Shown here in pieces: positions 11,038-20,357 of a DNA stretch of 64,000 nucleotides (the first letter of the stretch is position 1; every line of letters starts with the position of its first letter). The DNA comes from Chloranthus sessilifolius (taxonomy: Eukaryota; Streptophyta; Magnoliopsida; Chloranthales; Chloranthaceae), in NCBI GenBank assembly GCA_021018995.1, contig CM037588.1:89006765-89070764 (forward strand). The letters run 5' to 3'. A model generated the notes under the pieces. The model was not told where the DNA came from. It saw only the letters and a list, made by a program, of their open reading frames with translations, and ran no database searches. The position numbers and the translations under genes were made by a program.

Positions 11038-13430
11038 TGTACCATCCCCAAAATTTTCAAAACACTAATACAATAGTTAAATATATGCGCTTAGTAAGAT
11101 ATACAACTCATGCCACGAAATTTCCTTCAAAATATTATGGGAAATAAATTCCTTTGTTTAAATAACTCAAATATATAATTGTGTAAATAAATACACAAGC
11201 CCCGTGAGAGCATTAGTGGTAGGAGGCTTGAATTATAAGCAAGAGATCTAGGGATCAAACCTTGCTATGTGGAGTAAATTCCTATTTTTAAACTTTAAAC
11301 TAAAAGCTTATACTCCCACACTTGGTGTGTTGGCTCCACATGGGACGATCCCCAACAAATTAGAAAGAGGTTGGATACGGGGAGACTAAATTAGAATCTC
11401 CCTAGATTTCCAAATTAGAAACCTATTAGGTTTCTTCTAAGAAAAGAACCGAAAGAGTTCTCTATAAAAGGAACCCTAACCCTTTAGTTCCTTATTCTTA
11501 TTTTCCTCCATTAAGGTGTTTCTCTATAGAGCACCTTGATCACTGCCATCCATACGAAGGAAAAGAAGAATCGTGTAGCGTGGAATTTCAGGATTCTACC
11601 AAACTACCGTAGGATCATTGGCCACGCTATGAAAGGTAACTCTAATCATTAATAATAATCTATGGGGTTGAAAACTTGATAGATAATCAAGTTTACAATT
11701 TTCCAAATCATTAAAATAATATACGGATCACAAATTTCGAATCTCGAATGAATAAGAAACTCAGATGCTAAAAAAACCCCAATGACAGCTCTATGTGATA
11801 AGACCCACGCACACTATCATGAATGATAGCTCGCTGTTGTAACACAACAGCTCAATGTCACTGAAACAAAAATCGATGCCACTGTGAAGATAGTTTCTTC
11901 CGACGACCATAACTTTTGATAGAAAACTCCGAATGACCATTATAATATATCATTTTGGGGTAGCTTGAGTTGATGCATCTAATGGGCATGAAAGTATCCA
12001 TAGCATGCTTGGTATATATGACAGTGTGCTGTGGATATCGAAATAGTATATATTTTTAGTGTTTGTAGCCACAGTTTGCTGTGAGCACTAAAAAATTAGG
12101 AATATTTATACGATTCACTCATCCGACTCTAAACTTTTGGTGATTTGTTCCCTTATGTGTAAATTATACATGGACCATAGAAGGGAGAATCAAACCTATT
12201 GCAAGGAGAATATCTTGTTCTGAATCGTATAATCTTCAAAATCGAGGTTGGGGAAATTCAAAGCACAATTATGTTTTTGAATTTGAATCATAGGCTTTAA
12301 TGATATATATATTGAAACATGCACTCATGATCATCTGTAAACTAAACTCGAACTCATTGAACTTTATTATTTTTTTGAATGATGAATTATTGAACTAGTG
12401 AATATCAAATCCTTGAATCTTTGAATATTGAAGCATCTGAACTCTTTGAACATTGAATTATTGGACTCTTTGAATATCAAACTATTTGAACCTTTGAACT
12501 TTGAAATTTGAAATAGAATATAAGTTATGTATGAAATATGAACATCGTACTATGTATTAGAACCTTGCATTTGATTTAAAGTTGATGACAATGAATCCTG
12601 TACTTTGAATCATTTCGACGGCCCCTTTGAACCGCACAAGTATCCCTCGCAACGCAGGGGCTTGGGTAATCAAGAAAAATTATTCTTAAACAACGATGAT
12701 TAGGAAGGGATTCCCATCAGTTAACCAAGGCTCTCAGCGCTATATTTGCAAGGAGTTATTTTAAGTTATTGATTTAAGTCATGCATTGAACCTAAGAAAC
12801 CTGTATACAAAGTATGATAATGAATAGATTAAATTGACACTCATCTGAAACCAAGAAAAGTCACCTTTGAACCTTATGAGAAATTGAACCTTAGATGCTT
12901 TGAATTTGTGCTCAAGAATCTTTGATAACTCTTTTTGTCACTAATTATTATTCAATTTGTCATTGAAACTATGCATTGATTGGATAAGATATGATTTGTC
13001 CTGGAACTTTCTCGACTGAGCTTAGACCATTAGCTCACCCCGACACTATGTGTCACAGGTACAGAAGTTATTTCGGGTCCTGAGTTAGAAGAAGATCCAA
13101 ACTTCGTACCGGAGGACGAGGCAGATCTTCCTCTGGAGCAGTTTTACCAGTAGATTTCTTTTGGATACCTAGACTTGGTATAGTTTTAAAAGAACTTTTA
13201 AGACTATTGATATTGATTATTTTTGTTCACCACTGCTTGTGTGATGAACGGCCGTCACCGGTGGTTTTACTTTCTCATTTAAGTTTTCTTATGGACATTT
13301 ACGCAATGGTTTTAATCTAATGGCTTATTCTTATTAATACTAAAGAACCTCTGTATTTAGATTATGATCTATCATCTAACGATCCGGGAATTTTCATGTG
13401 TTTCGGGTTGGAAATTTCAGGGTCATTACA
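11038..13430 (+). mobile_element. Del-type 5' LTR (LTR4)
   Basis: It runs from TGTACCATCC to GGTCATTACA (2393 bp). Parts in order: a TATA box CTATAAAAG at 11462-11470; a short leader; a donor-like GAAAGGTAAC with GT at 11636; palindromes at 11814-11851 and about 12015-12085; the CATAACTTTT module at 11901-11990; a block of TTTGAA/TTGAAC words at 12350-12500 and 12840-12950; an acceptor-like TGTGTCACAG ending at 13058; a short acidic frame to 13153; and GGCCGTCACCGGTG at 13247. The intron is inferred from these sites. Confidence 0.85.
13059..13153 (+). other. Acidic 30-codon frame inside LTR4
   Basis: The frame is open from just after the acceptor-like CAG at 13058 to a TAG at 13151-13153. 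It encodes an acidic peptide containing ELEEDPNFVPEDEADLP and ending FYQ. It has no start codon of its own and would be read only as a terminal exon. Comparable acidic frames ending in a Phe-Tyr/Phe-Phe motif lie at the same place in the LTRs at 20358-23332 and 43445-46105. Confidence 0.5.
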
Positions 13431-13448
13431 GTTGGTATCAAAGCTATA
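13431..13448 (+). other. Primer-binding site, Met-tRNA type
   Basis: TTGGTATCAAAGC directly follows the LTR end. TGGTATCAGAGC-type sites pair with initiator Met-tRNA in many plant LTR elements. Confidence 0.8.
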
Positions 13449-13629
13449 GCATTAGATCCATATTCCACCATAAGAACGAGTCAACCGTGACATCATGTGT
13501 CACAGTTAGTATTAGAGCCATGACATTAGATTACATGTGACACCACAATATCTTTAAGTCCTATCAGAACATAGACCGGACTGACGATTTCTTCTGACTA
13601 TACCCTTGTTAAATCGTGACAGGTCCTTA

Positions 13630-14790
13630 TGGCACCTCATCGTAGATCAGAGACCCTTAACACAGAGGGCCCCTTCAATGGAACACGTATCGCCACTGGT
13701 CCCAATGGCATACCACTGGGAGGAGGAAGCAACAAACGAAGAGTCGAAAGACACATGAAAATTATCGCAAATGCGATGGCACAGTAGACACTCTACTAGC
13801 CACTAGACAACACCCCATCGGATTTCAAGAATTCAAAAGGATGAAACCACCTAGTCTTTATGGCAAGGTTGATCTAGAAGTGACAGAAGATTGGATCAAT
13901 CAGATGAAGAAAATTTTGGGTGTAATAATATGTACGGAAGATGAACAGGTGAAGTGGGCTGCATTTCTATTGGAAAAGGACGTCGATCCCTAGTGGAAGT
14001 CAGTTTAGAGAACTAGGAATCAAACCCAAGAGAACATTCCATGGACATGGAACTAATTCTTAGAAAAGTTTAATGAAAAATAATTTTCAGCATCCATCCG
14101 TGAACAATGGGAGATCAATTTTATTGCTCTCACGTAAGAAAATATGACTGTGTCAGAGTACGAGTCTGGATTTTCAAGACTCTCGTGTTATGCCCCTCTT
14201 CATGTGGCTACAGATTAATGAAGGCGAAAAAATTTGAACGTGGGTTGAAACTGGCATTTCAAGAGAGGATCTCATTATTTCAATTGACAACTTATGTCGA
14301 GGTAATGGGGAAGGCCTTAATTGTCAAACGTGACATAGATAAATTGTACAAGAGAAGAGAGCAGCAAAATAACAATAGAGCATATCGAACACAATCTTAT
14401 ACTGATGACTAGGCAAACAAGAGGGTGAAATTCTTGACTTCAGCACCTTCCCGACCTACCCAGACTGCCTATTCGAAACCAGCCATGTCTGTACCTACAC
14501 AGTCTTTCCGTCCCTCATGACCGACTACCTCTAATGCATCGGTAGCACAAAGGACTTCGTACACTACCGCGTCAACACCGACCGAGTCTTGCCCACAATG
14601 AGGAAGATGACATAAGTTGGAAGATTGTAGATGGAGCATAGGTTCGTGCTTCAATTGTGGCCAGAAGGGGCATCTTATAAAAGATTGTCCTGAATCGAAG
14701 AAAGAGAAGATGACATTGGCACTTACTTAGAAGCCCTCCTGACCTACAGTTCAGGGTCGCGCCTATGTCGTCTCTGCACGAGATGCCCAA
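13630..14790 (+). pseudogene. Fossil gag of the Del-type element
   Basis: The region begins Met-Ala-Pro-His-Arg-Arg and resembles Del/Tekay gag, with the Trp-rich capsid core of retrotransposon gag around 13850-14090. A zinc knuckle, CFNCGQKGHLIKDCP, is seen at 14648-14692; this CX2CX4HX4C motif binds the element's RNA. It is broken in several places. Confidence 0.8.
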
Positions 14791-14949
14791 ATGAAAAATG
14801 ACATCATCCAAGGTAAAATTACATCATTGATTGTCCAATTACTACTTGAAATGAATACCTTTAGAAATTGTTTTCAATTATACCATTACATGAACACCAC
14901 GAAACTTTGATATATACAGAACTAAACTATTTGCATGAAACTTAGGTAC

Positions 14950-15470
14950 CTTACACATGTACCAAAGTTGTGATATCTGTCAACCTAAGGCACGCATATT
15001 GATAGACACTGGATCTACGAACTCCTTCGTGACTCCTCAATTCACGACTGAATTGAGTTTCACTCTTGAACCCTTAGACTTCAGCCTATCAATATCAGTC
15101 CTTATAGGGAACTCAGTAGTCACAGGCACTATCTACCGATCGATAATCGTTCTAATTGAAGACCACAAGACATCAGCCAATCTGATTATTTTATATATGT
15201 AAGGATTTGATGTAACCCTTGGCATGAACTGGCTATCTACTCATCATGCAAATGTGGATTACCTTTATAAGATACTCACTTTTCGCCCCAAGAGGGGAAA
15301 ACCATCAAGATTTTATGGCACTAAACCGAAAATTGTGCCTTTTATATCCGCTATTCGAGCTGAGCGGTTAATGAACAATGGATGCTATGATTATCTCGCA
15401 TTTGTACAAAATCAACGGGAAGAGAAGGTCACAATTACCGATATTCCCATCACATGCGAGTTTCCTGATG
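14950..15470 (+). pseudogene. Fossil retropepsin region of the Del-type element
   Basis: The aspartic protease signature appears as ILIDTGSTNSFV near 14998-15033, followed by a Gly-Met-Asn-Trp-Leu block near 15220 as in plant Gypsy proteases. Sequence resembling the element stops near 15470, where a P-element leader repeat begins. The region is a fossil with a few breaks. Confidence 0.75.
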
Positions 15471-15625
15471 CGGAATCGTAGGGGTAAGTATAAACAATGC
15501 AGAATCGTAAGGGTAAGTATAAAAGTGCTCGAGTAGGCCCGCCAATCGGCTAAGGCGTGTAAATGACGGAATCGTAGGGGTAAGTATAAACAATGCAAAA
15601 TCGTAGGGGTAAGTACAAAATAAAA
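15471..15625. repeat. Four copies of a 20-22 bp repeat in the P leader
   Basis: GAATCGTAGGGGTAAGTATA recurs four times, at about 15473, 15505, 15570 and 15598. Two copies are followed by AACAATGCA. The array lies between the end of the Del-type element and the PBS of element P, so it probably belongs to the P leader. Confidence 0.75.
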
Positions 15626-15700
15626 GAGACAAAAAGGTTACTAAATAGAAAAACACAAGCAAGAAGAGGCCAAAGCTTCAAGGAGAAGCTCTACAAGCTA

Positions 15701-15718
15701 TCCCTAGTGGAGTCGCCA
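15701..15718 (-). other. Primer-binding site candidate of element P
   Basis: The minus strand reads TGGCGACTCCACTAGGGA two bases inside the LTR end. Its complement ends in CCA as a tRNA would. I do not assign the tRNA species. Confidence 0.6.
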
Positions 15719-15720
15719 CC

Positions 15721-17249
15721 TGTGCAACCATAGATTTTATCAATCCATCGTGACAATGCGCCCACTAAAAAAAATGGAGTCGCCACCCAGAGCTTTTGGT
15801 GACTCGGGATACCTCAAAATCGATATATGAACACCAAGGTAAAAAAATATGGCTCCGATTTGCCGGTCTTTGCCAAAGGCTCTTGGCTAGGGGCTTCAAT
15901 TATCAATAGGGAAGGTGTTAGGCACCCGATCAACCCGCTTGTAAGCAGTCTCTACTCTGGCTAAGTCTATGTTTACGTGTATATAAAATATATATATATA
16001 TATAATAGGAAAAATGAGCGACACTTCCTCTTGCCCGAAGGCACACCAATTTTATTGAACCCTTCGCACTCACTGAAATTTGGTGGCATAGTAGCTCAAT
16101 TCTAAGATAGAGGAAAAGCAAAGAAGATAGAGGAATAGAGGGGAGAGCCAGAGCTCTCGGGCCCTTATAGCACCGTTGTGGTTCTTCACGCGAGAGCGAC
16201 ACCGGTGAGCTTCCAAAAGCGAGTGGGTTAGAGCAAGGTTCTAACTTCAATGGCTAAAGGCTTAGAGCTTGAGAATGGATCATGATGCTAGAGGTATGAG
16301 ATGGACTAAAGCTTTTAGGGTTTCAGCAAGTTTTGATGTTTTAGGCAAATGAGGGAGCAAAATACAAGAGTTTCTTCTTTTAGAAATTTCAAAAGATCCT
16401 AAGTAAGGGGGGGTGGCTATATATAGAGAAAGGGAGGATTAGGGAGGTATTTAAGTTTTAATTGGGTTTAGGAACTAGGTAATAGGAAATCTAAGGTTTT
16501 TGAGTTTTTGGGTGCTTGGATAGGTGGGAATTGGGCTTTAATGGTAGATGATAGGGTGGGGTATTAAGTCGCAAAAGGGTGATAAAGAGGGCTAGTGAGG
16601 GTACTAGGGTCCTCAAGAAACCCACCCCAGACTTTGGGGTGGTCAAAAAGTCAAACCCTAGGGATGATTTTCAGACATTTTTTGAAAAAACACTATTCGT
16701 AAGCCTTGCATATATAAAGTATATGCTAGGCTTAGGAACAATATTTCCTGAGAAGATAGGGAAGTTCAGAGCTCGTTCTGAAGCAGTTCTAAAGCCAAAA
16801 AATGCAAATTTTTCCTTGCGTATATCATATATACGCAAGGCCAATTTCTATCAAAAATTGGCCTTGTGCATATAATATATACACAAGTATAAATTCTTAC
16901 ATTTTTTTTGCATTTTTCAAAATGCCATAACTTTTGATTTACAACTCAGATTTAGGCGATTCCTAGCTCGTTGGAAAGCTGGGAACCTTTACTTTCTAAT
17001 GGTATAAGTTTCAACCCTAAAAAAGATTTGTGTAAACTTTGGCATCTCTCTCCATCCACTATTCAGGAGGGTTTTCTAAGGGTCCAGGAAGGGTTTCAAG
17101 AATTCGAGTTGATTCCTAAGGGTTTGGGATGATTCCTATGGGTTTTGGAATGATTCCTAAGGGTTTGGAAAATGCTTTCGGAAGCTCTGGGGTACGCTTT
17201 TCTCAAAGTATGGCTCAATCGAGCCTTGGGCTAATTTTGGGTGTCTACA
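15721..17249 (-). mobile_element. Family P 5' LTR (copy P2)
   Basis: It runs on minus from TGTAGACACCCAAA to TTGCACA. A TATA box, CTATATATAGCC, lies at 16418-16427. The U3 between TATA and the LTR start carries three palindromes (16700-16735, 16815-16843, 16862-16888) built on CCTTGCGTATAT-type arms. It also carries the CATAACTTTT...TTGGAAAG module at 16924-16995, here antisense to the LTR. A TA microsatellite sits at 15982-16004. The copy pairs with 2848-4359. Confidence 0.7.
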
Positions 17250-17273
17250 ACCCCCCACCACATTCTTTCCTAA

Positions 17274-17692
17274 TGTGACAACCCAGACCCATATGCCACA
17301 ATATTGTATGGTTCTGGGCTTAGGTCCCTGCCCAATTTTGTTTCTAGCATGGCCATTACGTTTTGCCATCCCCACCCAAAACGTGTCATGACATCTATGC
17401 CTGCAATCACATATAGCCCAGGGTCAGGACTTTTCCCTATCCAATGTGGGACTATTAAAATTCTCTCACTTTATAGAAGAGTCATCCTCAACTCTGATAC
17501 CATTCTGTGACGACCTAGACCCGCATGCCACAATATTGTCCGGTTCTAGGCTTAGGACCCCACCCCAGTTTTGTTTTGGCATGAGCGTTACGTTTCGCCA
17601 TCCGCACCCAAAGTGTGTCATGTCATCTAGTGTCTGCAATCACATATAGCCTAGGGTCAGGACTTTTCCCTATCCGATGTGGGACTATTACA
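17274..17692 (-). mobile_element. TRIM (terminal-repeat retrotransposon in miniature)
   Basis: Two direct repeats of 186-187 bp (17274-17459 and 17506-17692) flank a 46-bp middle. On the minus strand each repeat begins TGTAATAGTCCCACAT or its decayed form and ends GTCACA. The middle starts with ATGGTATCAGAG, a Met-tRNA primer-binding site, and ends in a purine-rich GTGAGAGAA tract. Such size and content define TRIMs, which encode nothing and move with help from other elements. Flanking pentamers CCTAA and CCCGA differ by two transitions at a CpG, so they may be a decayed target duplication. It looks structurally whole. Confidence 0.88.
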
Positions 17693-18240
17693 CCCGACAC
17701 CTTCGACATTGGTGTCAACAATTTTAGTGGCCTCATGGATGAGGCCATTCTAGGGAGCGTTGGCCCATTTGTGGACTCATTTTTCCTGAGCACTTTGCAG
17801 TCCATGGTGGAGCAGCGTCTCCTCACATTAGAGGTGGGCGGATGGAGATGTTAGCTGACCTCTCTTCTATGAGTGCGTTGTTACATGAGGTGTTGGGGGA
17901 TTGCTATTTTACTGGCATGGAGCGGTCCGAGTGGGTCTTCCAATGATGACGAACCTGCTCCTCCACCTAGTCCTCCCCCTACACCACCTTCTGATGAGCC
18001 CTACATGGAGGATGGTTTGGACTTGGCCCCACCTGATGCCCCAACTACTGAGCCCGCTAGCCAGACTCCCCCATCTTCATCTTGAGAGCTTGGGGCCAAA
18101 ATTGGTCCTGGGCTAGTAGATTTTGAGGTGCCCAGCTCCTCTTCCCCATTCATTGAGGGGAATGTGCATAAGGTGCCCACTGATGGGGCCTCTTTAACTT
18201 TGGTTGTGCAAAACGAGGGTCCACATGACCTCATCATGTC
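17693..18240 (+). pseudogene. Coding-like remnant with a proline-rich stretch, unrecognised
   Basis: Plus-strand sequence after the TRIM is coding-like. Near 17735 it includes Met-Asp-Glu-Ala-Ile-Leu-Gly, and from about 17945 to 18085 an acidic, Pro-rich stretch of PPPSPPPTPP type. The first block faintly resembles the MDDAF block near 9950, so both may derive from one accessory gene family. Several reading-frame interruptions are evident. I cannot name the family. Confidence 0.3.
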
Positions 18241-18249
18241 TAATAAGTT

Positions 18250-19663
18250 ACAGAATATACCATTTTACCACCCTTAACTTAGTGATGCTAGACCTTAGTT
18301 TGTTACTATTGTGATGCTATGTGCAGATATTTAGATTAGTGAGTAGATTAGATCTAAAGTATTAATTTTTGCCAAAATGAACTCAAAAAGTAGCGAGAAT
18401 TATGATCGAGCAAAGTAACAATCCACTCGAACGAAAGACCAGTCGATGAGCCAAGAAAACGTAAATCTCGAATGAGTGCAAAAGAAAGAAGACAGAGAAA
18501 TCATGATTCACGAACATATGAAAGAAGCTATGACTGGAGGAACGAAAGTAAAATCTCGAACGTTTGACAAGACAGAAATCGTATAGAAAGAAGAACAATC
18601 GTACACACGATTGTATGAAATAAAGCTTATGCTACTGATCACGTGAAGTCTACACCACCATGCATAGAATTATAAGGTCTCTTGGATTAGAAGTCTAACA
18701 ACTTAGGGATCAGAGAAGATTGACAAAAGAACTCAGAAGATCTCTGCTACTAAAAGAAAGGGGAAAACTCCTTCACACATCCATCATCCAAAGCAAGGAA
18801 GAACTAGGATTAGATGTAGAGTTATATTAAGAATCTTTTGTTTAGAAGTTTTCTTTTATTAGAATTAGCATAATGTAAACCGACCCCTTATGATCTATAA
18901 ATAAGCCGACTCGGCATAGGAGTAGAGTTTTCGAAGGAACTCTCAGCACAATTGACGACTGAGGTTGGGTTTTCTTTCGATCAAAAGTAGTGTAGAGTAG
19001 TTTAGATATCCAAGGTTTCTCGAGATTAATTGATGCCTGTAATCGGGAGCTGAAGAATTAGAGTAGAGCATCTGTATTTTCTTAGAAGCAATTGACGCCT
19101 ACAACTAAGGGATGAAAGATCTTTTTATTGCTTTCTAGTTTAGATTTATTTTCATGTACTTCTACTGATTTGAAAGCATCTAATAGTTTATATTTGAATT
19201 GATGACTCAGATTGATAATATTCAGATTAGTGTAACGGTTTTACTTTTTCATCTTTAATTTTCTCGAGTTTGATTGATGCCCAAATTTTAGGAAGATTAT
19301 TGATTAGTTTAAATCTTTGTTAAGGAATTCTAGCTTTTGATTGATGCCCAAATCCTAGAGGACTGAGATACGGTGTAACAGTACTTTATTTCGTAGTTAT
19401 CCGAAATCTGAATGATTGTGATTGACGACCATAATCTAGAACGAGGAGGATTTAGATTTATTTTTGCAATTTAATTTAAATAAACCATTCTTTTATTTAT
19501 ATTTCTCTAGTAGTTTAGGATCTTAAAAGACAAATACAAGTTTTCAAACAAACGAAAATACATCAGAATAATCACCTTCCATGGCAACGATCCTATACTA
19601 GTGCTACAATTTTCATTGTGCGCTTGCAATAGGTTAAGACTTAGTATGATAAAAGCCCGATCA
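18250..19663 (+). mobile_element. Athila-like 5' LTR, left end approximate
   Basis: The right end is set by CCCGATCA followed by AGTTTTTGGCGCC. A TATA box CTATAAATAAG lies at 18895-18905, which would give a leader of about 700 bp. From 19020 to 19450 there is a loose repeat of TTGATGCC(TG)TAATC-type words. The left end cannot be fixed without a second LTR. Confidence 0.55.
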
Positions 19664-19669
19664 AGTTTT

Positions 19670-19687
19670 TGGCGCCACTGTCGGGGA
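19670..19687 (+). other. Primer-binding site of the Athila-like element
   Basis: TGGCGCCACTGTCGGGGA matches the TGGCGCCGTTGCCGGGGA type used across Athila and related plant Gypsy elements, six bases after the LTR end. Confidence 0.85.
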
Positions 19688-19910
19688 AGTGGATTTTATT
19701 ATTATTATTTTTTTTGTTTTGAAAACCAATATTTGTCTTTCTCTTTTTTTTTTTTTTTTAATCACTTCTTTATCTTTTGAAGATTCATTCGGAGTAGTGA
19801 ATCAAATATTTCAACCCTTTTTCTAACAAGAGAAGCTAGAGGCTCAGATTTGTTTTCTCTCCCTGCTTTCTAAAATAAAAATAATAAAAAAAATTAAAAA
19901 TATTACAAAG

Positions 19911-20357
19911 ATGCAAGGCCATGATGTGCCATTTTGGCCAACTTATAATTCGACCTATGTCCCAATGGAATACCCGACCACCCCCTTTTACCCAGTTGTA
20001 TCAGAAACAGAGCAAGCCTTTGTATCTCAGTGGGGTAGTTTTGGGAATTCCTATAATCCTCAGTGGGAAAATTATTATGGCTTCCCAAGGGTAACTCAAC
20101 AAGAACTACCTTATATATACCCACAATATCCTCAGACTTTCCAAGAGACCTATACCTCATATCAATCTTCTGAACAACGACCTATTCCTAAGAGTGGTGA
20201 CGATAATGCAACTATTATCTAAATCCTCCAAGATCTACAACTACAAGCGCATCAACGTTATAGAGTGTTATCCCAGCTTGCACAAATCTCTCAAGACTTA
20301 TACTCTTGCACTCACTTCATTACAAACCTAGAAACCCAAATAGGGCACCTAGCTACG
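19911..20357 (+). pseudogene. Fossil gag part of the Athila-like element
   Basis: A 103-codon frame rich in Tyr, Pro and Gln is followed by a Gln-Leu-x-Gln-Ile-rich stretch. This resembles the linker region late in Athila gag. The region is interrupted at 20358 by a solo LTR and continues after 23338. Fossil. Confidence 0.5.

Larger units (their letters stand above)
11038..15470 (+). mobile_element. Truncated Del/Tekay-like chromovirus fossil
   Basis: A 5' LTR (11038-13430) is followed by a Met-tRNA-type primer-binding site, a gag region with a CCHC knuckle, and a retropepsin region. The order and zinc-knuckle type fit the Del/Tekay chromovirus lineage of Ty3/Gypsy. Reverse transcriptase, integrase and the 3' LTR are absent. 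The coding parts carry many breaks. It is inserted in one of the P palindromes, so it is younger than element P. Confidence 0.85.
2848..17249 (-). mobile_element. Putative Tat/Ogre-like element (family P), heavily nested
   Basis: Two LTR-like copies in the same minus orientation lie at 15721-17249 and 2848-4359. A primer-binding-site candidate sits just inside the first, and a purine-tract candidate just inside the second. That is the layout of one element whose 5' end is at the right. LTRs beginning TGTAGACAC with a PBS like TGGCGACTCC are seen in the Tat/Ogre group. The interior holds no recognisable retroviral pol and instead carries gene-like plus-strand remains, suggesting a large non-autonomous derivative. 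Two later insertions, a solo LTR and a Del-type element, account for about 6.9 kb. The LTRs look roughly 80% identical by eye, so the element is old. No matching target duplication was found, so two separate LTR fragments remain possible. Confidence 0.45.
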
